Assembly: GCF_023630705.1 (NCBI RefSeq)
Contig: NZ_JALQEM010000028.1
Location: 248,001-312,000, forward strand
From: Caballeronia sp. GAFFF1
GTDB taxonomy: Bacteria; Pseudomonadota; Gammaproteobacteria; Burkholderiales; Burkholderiaceae
Direction: 5' to 3'
Length of the DNA: 64,000 bases
Shown here in pieces: positions 58,400-64,000 of the stretch; the stretch's first letter is position 1, and every line of letters starts with the position of its first letter. The notes beneath the pieces are model-generated. The model searched no databases and was not told where the DNA came from. It saw only the letters and a program-made list of their open reading frames with translations. The position numbers were made by a program, and so were the translations under genes.

Positions 58400-59422
58400 T
58401 CACATATCGCGCCGCCGGCGGAACGCCCACCATCCGGCGAGCACGGTGAAGCTCGCGACGATCGCCACGAGCAGCCAGAAGCCGTGATGGTTCTCGGCGA
58501 GCGGTATGCCGCCGACGTTCATGCCGAAAAAACCGGCCACGATATTGATCGGCAACGCGAGCACCGTCACGAGCGTCAGCGTAAAAAGCGTGCGGTTGCT
58601 CTGCTCGTCCATGCGCGTCGCGATTTCTTCCTGTAGGAGCTTGATACGCTCGACGAGCCCGGCGAGGTCGTTGAGGACGAGCGAAAATTCCTCGGTCGCG
58701 TCGCGCAGGTCCTGGATGTCCTGCGCGTGCAGCCAGCGCGGCGGGCGCGCGAGCAGCCGGAACACCGAGCCCGGTTCGGGCGCGAGCAGCCGTTGCAGCC
58801 TCACGAGCACGCGCCGCTGCGCGCCCAGATCGGAGCGGGTCGTGGACGCGTGCGTCGACAGAAAGCGATCTTCGATGCCGTCCACTTCCGCGCTCGTCCG
58901 CCGCACGATCTGCACGAGCAGATCCGCCTGATCGCGCAGCAGGTGTGCAAGCAATTCCGCCGGCGCACGGAAGACTTCGCCGCGCCGCACGGACTCGCGC
59001 AGCGAATCGATGGAACGCAGCGGCTTCATGCGCGCCGTGACCAGCAGCTTCTGATGCGTGTACACCCAGAGCGTCGCAATCTCCGAGGGCGTCAACTCGA
59101 AATTGAACATGACGTCGTTGATGACCGCGAACAACGCGCCTTCCTGATGCTCGATGCGCGTCGAATGCGAGCCCTCGTGCAGCGTGTCGAAGAACGCGTC
59201 GGGTAAGCCGAGCCGGGTCTTGATCCAGCGCTCGCATGCGCTGTTGGCGAGATCGAAGTGCAGCCAGAGGAACTCCTTGGCCGTGTCGTCACGGCCGAGC
59301 CAGTCGCTCGCCTGTTCCGAATCGATGGGCTCGCCGGGTTGATCGACGCGAAAGCGGAAGCCGCAGACGAGCCCGGTGAAGTCGGAACCGTAGAGCGATG
59401 TTTGCGGGATAGCGGTTTTCAT
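58400..59422 (-). CDS. ZntB/CorA-type divalent cation transporter
   Basis: A 340-residue inner-membrane transporter of the CorA superfamily. A large cytoplasmic funnel (1-275) with LWLHFDLANSACERWIKTRL and EGALFAVINDVMF is followed by a long stalk helix and two C-terminal transmembrane helices. The pore loop signature GMNVG (in VAGFFGMNVGGIPLAEN) lies between them. The layout fits ZntB-like zinc efflux or uptake proteins rather than CorA itself, but the ion is not certain. It starts MKTAIPQTSLYGSDF at 59422 and converges on the DUF1348 gene. Confidence 0.88.
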   Translation of the reverse strand: MKTAIPQTSLYGSDFTGLVCGFRFRVDQPGEPIDSEQASDWLGRDDTAKEFLWLHFDLANSACERWIKTRLGLPDAFFDTLHEGSHSTRIEHQEGALFAVINDVMFNFELTPSEIATLWVYTHQKLLVTARMKPLRSIDSLRESVRRGEVFRAPAELLAHLLRDQADLLVQIVRRTSAEVDGIEDRFLSTHASTTRSDLGAQRRVLVRLQRLLAPEPGSVFRLLARPPRWLHAQDIQDLRDATEEFSLVLNDLAGLVERIKLLQEEIATRMDEQSNRTLFTLTLVTVLALPINIVAGFFGMNVGGIPLAENHHGFWLLVAIVASFTVLAGWWAFRRRRDM

Positions 59423-59651
59423 GCGGTCGTGATGTGCGGTCGAAGACTGGCGGCTGCATCGTCAGGCGCTAGTGTGCCACCGCTCGGGGCACGCGACGCA
59501 GGTTCGGCGCGAATCGCCCGTGGAAACAATGGCGGCATTTGTGCTGCGGAATGTAAGAATAATTGTCATATTGACAGCGTATGATGATCGGACACGCGAC
59601 GATAGCCGCCGGACCGGCGCGCGCCGACTGTCGAACTTGGGGAGAAGGGTT

Positions 59652-59999
59652 GTGGATGATGACCGTGACGATCTGGATGGCGCGACGCAAACCACCGCGG
59701 CGGGACTGATACGCCTCGCATCGGTGATATCCGGCCTGGCGCGCGACGGCGCGCTCGACACGCGGTTCGGCGCGAAGCTCTTCAAGCGGCTCGACAAAGA
59801 AGCGCGCCGCGTGGCGGCGGGCGGTGAGCTGGCGTGCGAGCAGGCCGACCGCGATGCGCTCGTGGCCGCGCTCGGCGAGCTCGACCTGGCGCTGCGGCAG
59901 CGCGACGCCGCCTCGCTGGTTCAGGCGAATGCGCGGCTGCGCGAGAGCGAAGAGAGCGCCGCGAAAGGGCGCAAGGGCAAGCGCGAAGCGGGCGCATGA
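59652..59999 (+). CDS. Hypothetical helical protein, 115 residues, GTG start
   Basis: The best start is a GTG at 59652 with GGAGAAGGG immediately upstream, giving MDDDRDDLDGATQTTAAGLI as the N terminus; earlier in-frame codons (from 59529) look non-coding. The protein is rich in alanine, arginine and leucine and predicted almost wholly helical: ASVISGLARDGALDTRFGAK, KRLDKEARRVAAGGELACEQ, then a basic lysine/glycine tail. No family, signal peptide or metal motif is recognised. It precedes the receiver-domain gene by 62 bases and may share its message. Confidence 0.55.
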   Translation: MDDDRDDLDGATQTTAAGLIRLASVISGLARDGALDTRFGAKLFKRLDKEARRVAAGGELACEQADRDALVAALGELDLALRQRDAASLVQANARLRESEESAAKGRKGKREAGA

Positions 60000-60061
60000 C
60001 GGATCGCGCGACCGGGCGTGATTCGTGCGGTACGGCGGTCAGATGAATATCGCGACTTGCC

Positions 60062-60493
60062 ATGCCCGTGAATTTGCATTCGCCCAAATGCGCTCTCTGG
60101 ACCAACCGCAGTATCGAAGTCGATCTCCCGTGCTGGCGGATTCTCGTCGTCGATGACAACGCTTCCAGCGCCGAGGCGCTCGCCGCGGCCCTCGCCGCCG
60201 ACGGATTCGAGACGCGAGTCGCCCTGTCCGGCGTCGATGCGCTCCATGCGGTCGACGGCTGGGTGCCGCACATCGTCATTCTCGATATCAGCATGCCCGA
60301 GCACGACGGTTTCGCGACTGCGCGTGTCCTGCGGCGTATCGCTTGCACGCGCGACGCGGGAATCATCGCGTTCACCGCTCTCGGCGAGGAGCTCGTGCGC
60401 ACGAAAGGGCTGCACGCCGGCTTCGACGCGTACTGCCAGAAGGGCAATTCGCCTGCGACGCTCGTCCATCTGATGCAGCGTCTCGTTCACTGA
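60062..60493 (+). CDS. Stand-alone response regulator receiver protein
   Basis: A 143-residue single-domain CheY-like protein. After a 24-residue tail the receiver domain shows the acidic pair in RILVVDDNASSAEAL, the phospho-aspartate in HIVILDISMPEHDGFA, the threonine switch in IIAFTALGEEL and the lysine in AYCQKGNSP. There is no output domain, so it must act through protein-protein contacts or in a phosphorelay. The sensor kinase is not adjacent. It is closely preceded by a small helical protein gene on the same strand. Confidence 0.9.
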   Translation: MPVNLHSPKCALWTNRSIEVDLPCWRILVVDDNASSAEALAAALAADGFETRVALSGVDALHAVDGWVPHIVILDISMPEHDGFATARVLRRIACTRDAGIIAFTALGEELVRTKGLHAGFDAYCQKGNSPATLVHLMQRLVH

Positions 60494-60788
60494 TAACGTC
60501 CCGAACCGCGCTTCGGCAACGCCGGCCGGCACGAAATTGTTCTGTCCCTAGCGAACAGCATCATCGACGCCTGTCACGCTCCGCGCTTTATGGGGCGCGG
60601 CTTTGCGCGATTTCGCACGCCCGTGCGGCCAGCGATTGTTGGCGCTGGATGAAAAGTGTATTGAAATATATCGGGATAAAAAAACGATAGTAGGGGTATA
60701 CACTGCTTTCCATCGACGTGGCAGACAGTTTCTCGCAAGACCGCTGCGGCGCTTTCTGATTGAACGTCAACCGTCTTTGGAGCACACC
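60494..60788. other. Upstream region of the secreted small protein gene
   Basis: A 295-base gap with no supported gene. From about 60655 to 60715 it becomes AT-rich (TTGAAATATATCGGGATAAA and TATACAC), suitable for a promoter of the gene at 60789, but a paired -35/-10 with proper spacing is not clear. Confidence 0.4.
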
Positions 60789-61064
60789 ATGAAACGCAAT
60801 CTTCTCGCTACCCTTCTTATCGCCGCTTCCGCCACCCTCGCTGCGCCCGCTTTCGCAAGCGGCTACGGCCCGGCTCCGTTCTATCGCCCGGCTGCCGGCG
60901 CTCCGACGTCGCAACAAGGCCCGAGCGCCCAAGCGATCGCTGCTGAAGAGCACGCACACGGCGTCGATGCCAACGCCTACGGTGGTTCGCGTGACTCGCT
61001 GGCTCAGTCCGGCGCCCGCACGCAAGCAGCAAACAGCACCAACTCGGTCTTCTTCGGTCACTGA
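60789..61064 (+). CDS. Small secreted protein, 91 residues
   Basis: The signal peptide MKRNLLATLLIAASATLAAP continues to AFA before SGYGPAPFYRP. The mature part of about 67 residues is rich in alanine, serine, glycine and glutamine, with a YGPAPFYRPAAG tyrosine/proline segment and SQQGPSAQAIAAEEHAHGVD. It is probably periplasmic or secreted and flexible. I do not recognise a family; small exported proteins like this are numerous in Burkholderia. GGAGCACACC precedes the start. Confidence 0.7.
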   Translation: MKRNLLATLLIAASATLAAPAFASGYGPAPFYRPAAGAPTSQQGPSAQAIAAEEHAHGVDANAYGGSRDSLAQSGARTQAANSTNSVFFGH

Positions 61065-61185
61065 TCGAGCCGGTCCGGCCGGCTTATCCGCCGGCTCTCA
61101 CGACTGAAGCGACCCATTCGGCGCCCGGCGCGGCAGACTCACAAGGTCTCCCCGCTCCGGGCGCCGATGCATTTGTGCCGCCGAT

Positions 61186-62142
61186 TCACGCGTTGACGAT
61201 CGCGCCGCGCATCACGCTGGCGAGTTCGGAGGCCTCGAACTTCGAGACATACGCGTTCGCGCCGACCTTGCGCACGTGCTGCTCGTTCGCCGAACCCGAC
61301 AGTGACGAGTGAATCACCACCGGAATGTGCTGCAAGCCGCTGTCCGCCTTGATGCGGCGCGTGAGCGTGAAGCCGTCCATCTCGGGCATTTCGAGGTCGG
61401 TGAGCACGAGCGCGATTTCGTCGGAGACCTCGGTGCCGTGCTTCTGCGCCTTGTGCAGCGCGGCTTCGAGCACATCCCACGCTTCCTGACCGGTCTTCGT
61501 CATGACGAAGGGCACGCCCATCGCGGTCAGGCTTTGTTCGATCAGCGCCCGCGCGACGCCCGAATCGTCTGCCGCCAGCACGCGTGCGCCCGGCTTCAGT
61601 TGCAGGCGGCCGGTGCGCGCTTCCGTGATGTCCGTTTCCTGGCCCGGCAGCACGTCCCGCACGATGCGCTCGACATCCAGCACCTGCGCGAGCCGCGATC
61701 CGTCGACGTTGCCGTCGAGGCGCGCGAAACTCGTCACCGTGCGGCCGCTCGAATGCGACTCCGCCGACAATACCTGATTCCACTCCAGCCGCACGATATC
61801 GTCGACTTCCTCGACCGCGAAGCCCTGCGTCGTGCGCGCGAACTCGGTCACGAGCAGAATCTTCGGGCCGTTCTTCGGGCGGCAGCCAGTGATGCGCGCG
61901 AGGTCGATCACCGGAATAATCTGCCCGCGAATGTCCGCGACGCCGAGAATCTCCTCGCTCGAACCGGCGACGGCGGTGATCGTCGGCATGGCGAGAATCT
62001 CGCGCACCTTGAACACGTTGATGCCATAAAGCTCGCGCTGCTCTGAATCCGGCGCTTCGCCCAGCCTGAAGAGAAGCAACTCGAACATGTTGCTGCCCGC
62101 GAGCCGCACGCGCTGCTCGATATCCTGTTGTGAATTGCTCAC
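61186..62142 (-). CDS. cheV: Chemotaxis scaffold protein CheV
   Basis: A 318-residue CheW-receiver fusion that couples chemoreceptors to the CheA kinase. The CheW-like domain (about 20-165) has LLFRLGEAPDSEQRELYGIN, VFKVREILAMPTITAVAG, ILGVADIRGQIIPVIDLARI and GFAVEEVDDIVRLEW. The receiver (about 185-318) has the acidic pair in VLAADDSGVARALIEQSL, phospho-aspartate in LVLTDLEMPEMDGFTLTRRI and lysine in AYVSKFEAS. It starts MSNSQQDIEQRVRLAG at 62142. No other che genes flank it, so it belongs to a chemotaxis system elsewhere. Confidence 0.93.
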   Translation of the reverse strand: MSNSQQDIEQRVRLAGSNMFELLLFRLGEAPDSEQRELYGINVFKVREILAMPTITAVAGSSEEILGVADIRGQIIPVIDLARITGCRPKNGPKILLVTEFARTTQGFAVEEVDDIVRLEWNQVLSAESHSSGRTVTSFARLDGNVDGSRLAQVLDVERIVRDVLPGQETDITEARTGRLQLKPGARVLAADDSGVARALIEQSLTAMGVPFVMTKTGQEAWDVLEAALHKAQKHGTEVSDEIALVLTDLEMPEMDGFTLTRRIKADSGLQHIPVVIHSSLSGSANEQHVRKVGANAYVSKFEASELASVMRGAIVNA

Positions 62143-62454
62143 TTCTTCTCCTGTGGTGTGGGCGCTTGCGCCGCGTAGTCCTGGCGGAAGACGGAATTCC
62201 CGCGCGATGCCTGATTAGCGGCAGAAATCGGCGAAACTGAAGGCAGGGTAAGCACACGTGCGGCGCGGCGCGTGTCCCGCTGTGTGTCCGCTGTGTGTCC
62301 TATACTCTTCGCGAATGGTCGGGTTAATGCCGATGAATGCATCGCACGGAAGCCTTACGCTCATACAGCGCAGCAACGTGTTCCGGATACAACGCAGCGC
62401 GCCCGGCCGTCCACGGGGACGGCGAACGGCGCGCAAGTCAGACGGAGGCGGTCG
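62143..62454. promoter_or_regulatory. Divergent promoter region of cheV and the CBS-pair gene
   Basis: A 312-base gap between divergent genes. GCTGTGTGTCC is present twice in tandem (62279-62289 and 62290-62300) and is followed directly by TATACT (62301-62306), a good -10 element for the rightward gene. The tandem repeat may be an activator site in the -35 position. No open frame here is convincing. Confidence 0.45.
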
Positions 62455-62895
62455 ATGGCAACAGTCGCAAAGGTTCTGAGCTCGAAACCCGAACAGACGG
62501 TCTATACGATCGCGGACACGGCGCCGGTCTTCGACGCGATCAAGCTGATGGCCGACAAGCACATCGGCGCGGTGATCGTCACGCGCGGCGATGAGATCGT
62601 CGGCATCATGACCGAGCGCGACTATGCGCGCAAAGTCGTGCTCATGGACCGCTCGTCGAAGGACACGCCGGTGCGCGACATCATGACTTCGCACGTGCGC
62701 TACGTGCGGCCCGACCAGACCACCGACGATTGCATGGCGCTCATGACCGACAAGCGCATGCGCCATTTGCCGGTGATCGACAACGGCAAGCTCGTCGGCA
62801 TGATCTCGATCGGCGATCTGGTCAAGAACATCATCTCCGAGCAGCAGTTCACCATTCAGCAACTCGAGTACTACATTCGGGGCGAACACACGTAA
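62455..62895 (+). CDS. CBS-domain pair protein
   Basis: A 146-residue protein made of two CBS domains (about 8-62 and 75-130): DTAPVFDAIKLMADKHIGAV, VGIMTERDYARKVVLMDRSS, VRDIMTSHVRYVRPDQTTDD, then MRHLPVIDNGKLVGMISIGD. Such pairs bind adenine nucleotides and act as energy or redox sensors, for example modulating partner enzymes. There is no fused output domain. The start MATVAKVLSSKPEQT at 62455 is 7 bases after GGAGGCGG. The gene ends 130 bases before the lipid-kinase gene, which has its own promoter elements. Confidence 0.9.
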   Translation: MATVAKVLSSKPEQTVYTIADTAPVFDAIKLMADKHIGAVIVTRGDEIVGIMTERDYARKVVLMDRSSKDTPVRDIMTSHVRYVRPDQTTDDCMALMTDKRMRHLPVIDNGKLVGMISIGDLVKNIISEQQFTIQQLEYYIRGEHT

Positions 62896-62946
62896 GCGTC
62901 CCGCAGTAGACGTCACCCCGGCGCGCTCCCGTTGTAAGGCTTTCGT

Positions 62947-63018
62947 TATAATCGGCACGCTCGCCGGCCGCTCCTTGCGGTTCGGCGCACGCACTTATGC
63001 GACGAACCGCAAGGAGCG
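62947..63018 (+). promoter_or_regulatory. Promoter -10 element and ribosome-site-hiding leader hairpin
   Basis: TATAAT (62947-62952) is a perfect -10, placing the start of the message near 62959. The roughly 66-base leader contains CGCTCCTTGCGGTTCG (62969-62984) and its exact reverse complement CGAACCGCAAGGAGCG (63003-63018) around an 18-base loop. The right arm includes AAGGAG (63011-63016), the ribosome site of the lipid-kinase gene at 63025. Folding would block translation. Confidence 0.65.
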
Positions 63019-63024
63019 CAGCCG

Positions 63025-64000
63025 ATGACCGTGTCCGCACCTTTGGCCGATGCGTCGGCCGCCGCCCGCGCGCTCGCGCCCGACGCGCCGTTTTTCATCG
63101 TGATGAACGCCGGTTCCGGGCGAAAGCAGGCGGACGAAACACGCGCGGCGTTGGCACGCGAGTTCGGCGCGGCGGGGCGGCGCTTCGATCTGCGCGTGGT
63201 CGATAAGCCCCGGAGTCTCGCCGCCGCCGCGCGCGAAGCCGCCGAGCAGGCCCGCGAACAACGCGGCGTGCTCGTCGGCGCGGGCGGCGACGGCACGCTC
63301 TGCACCGTTGCCGAAGCGGCTTTGAAAGCGGACGTGCCGTTCGGCGTGCTGCCGCGCGGCACCTTCAACTACTTCAGCCGGGACCACGGCATTCCCGCCG
63401 ATCTGGACGCATCGACGAAACTGCTGCTCGACGCGCGCGCGTATCCGGTGCAGGTCGGCTACGTGAACGACCGCATGTTCATCGTCAACGCGAGCCTCGG
63501 GCTGTATCCGACGCTGCTCGAAGACCGCGAAGCCTATAAGCGGCAATTCGGCCGGAGCCGGCTCGTTGCGCTGTGGTCGGCGCTTTTCACGCTGTTGCGG
63601 CGGCATCGTCATTTGAGGCTGCATATCGAGCATGAGGGACGCACGCGCGAATTGCGTTCGTCGACGCTCTTCGTCGGCAACAACCGGCTCCAGCTCGAAC
63701 AAATCGGCATGGCCGAGGCTCGCGCAGTGGAACAGGGCTTGCTCGTTGCGATTGCGCCGCGTCCGATCGGGCGGCTCGCGCATCTGCTGCTGTCCCTGCG
63801 TGGCGCGGCGGGACGTCTCGCCGATTCCGACCACGTCGAGAGCTTCACCTTCGACCGAATCACGGTGACGCGGCCGTCGCGTGGCATGCGTTCGACGGGC
63901 AGACGCCGCACGAAGGTGGCGACCGACGGCGAGATCGCGTGGCTCGACATGCCGCTCGAATTCCGCGTGTCCGAACGGCCGCTGCTGTTGCTCAAGCCCG
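63025..64000 (+). CDS. Diacylglycerol kinase family lipid kinase (partial)
   Basis: About 325 residues are visible and the frame is still open at the window edge. The N-terminal catalytic domain has FFIVMNAGSGRKQADETRAA and the nucleotide motif VLVGAGGDGTLCTVAEAALK (GGDGT), then PFGVLPRGTFNYFSRDHGIP. The second domain contains RMFIVNASLGLYPTLLEDRE and VATDGEIAWLDMPLEFRVSE. It phosphorylates a lipid such as diacylglycerol, or a related YegS-type substrate, at the inner membrane surface. The start MTVSAPLADASAAARA at 63025 uses an AAGGAG site buried in a leader hairpin. Confidence 0.9.
   Translation, partial: MTVSAPLADASAAARALAPDAPFFIVMNAGSGRKQADETRAALAREFGAAGRRFDLRVVDKPRSLAAAAREAAEQAREQRGVLVGAGGDGTLCTVAEAALKADVPFGVLPRGTFNYFSRDHGIPADLDASTKLLLDARAYPVQVGYVNDRMFIVNASLGLYPTLLEDREAYKRQFGRSRLVALWSALFTLLRRHRHLRLHIEHEGRTRELRSSTLFVGNNRLQLEQIGMAEARAVEQGLLVAIAPRPIGRLAHLLLSLRGAAGRLADSDHVESFTFDRITVTRPSRGMRSTGRRRTKVATDGEIAWLDMPLEFRVSERPLLLLKP

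Overview
The window reads as Burkholderiaceae, most like Paraburkholderia, Caballeronia or Burkholderia. The DNA is GC-rich, genes are dense and on both strands. Family content is typical of that group: DUF4148, DUF3175, DUF2795 and DUF1059 proteins, a CDI-type locus in the Burkholderia order (exoprotein, immunity, transporter), a cobalamin-dependent ribonucleotide reductase, and many small GC-rich proteins with strong AGGAG sites. There are no rRNA, tRNA, ribosomal or replication genes. Scattered accessory modules suggest a second chromosome or megaplasmid, but that is inference.

Layout. 1-9.9 kb: an AhpD-like protein, an omega-amino acid transaminase with its divergent MocR regulator (14-bp direct repeats between them), a basic amino acid binding protein, two small heat-shock proteins with a structured leader, a ketopantoate-reductase-like enzyme, a MazG-like pyrophosphohydrolase and an acyl-CoA dehydrogenase. 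10.3-17 kb: a gene-poor, decayed stretch. It holds the wreck of a two-partner-secretion/CDI locus: the exoprotein N terminus, a separate frameshifted C terminus, an intact candidate immunity gene, a broken second copy of it, an intact TpsB transporter, and a further exoprotein fragment after TpsB. A 22-bp-period repeat and a strong palindrome lie in the gap. 17-25.7 kb: Sfp-type transferase, metalloprotease, membrane and lipoprotein genes, a BBE-like oxidase, an acetyl-CoA hydrolase remnant, and a Fur-controlled siderophore receptor with its PiuC-like hydroxylase.

26-34.5 kb: an ammonium transporter behind a sigma-54 promoter with NtrC-like sites, a hybrid sensor kinase, a sorbosone-dehydrogenase operon that includes a 55-residue zinc-knuckle protein, a UdgX-type uracil-DNA glycosylase, and a detached 24-residue pqqA gene with its own terminator. 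34.5-44.3 kb: a GAF/GGDEF/EAL protein, a GlxA-type regulator facing an isonitrile-hydratase-like enzyme, MobB, and class II NrdJ.

44.7-50.6 kb is a complete chaperone-usher fimbrial operon. Directly after it, 50.7-57.2 kb is the most interesting region. Two short peptides share a 17-residue double-glycine leader and a related core, and are followed by a LpxL-like acyltransferase homologue, an HlyD-type adaptor, a C39-peptidase ABC exporter and a TolC-like channel. This is a self-contained peptide maturation and type I secretion system that may also acylate its product. 57.2-64 kb: a TetR regulator with twin operators facing a DUF1348 protein, a ZntB/CorA transporter, a lone receiver protein, CheV, a CBS-pair protein, and a diacylglycerol-kinase-like gene whose leader can fold to hide its ribosome-binding site. 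That last gene runs off the window end.
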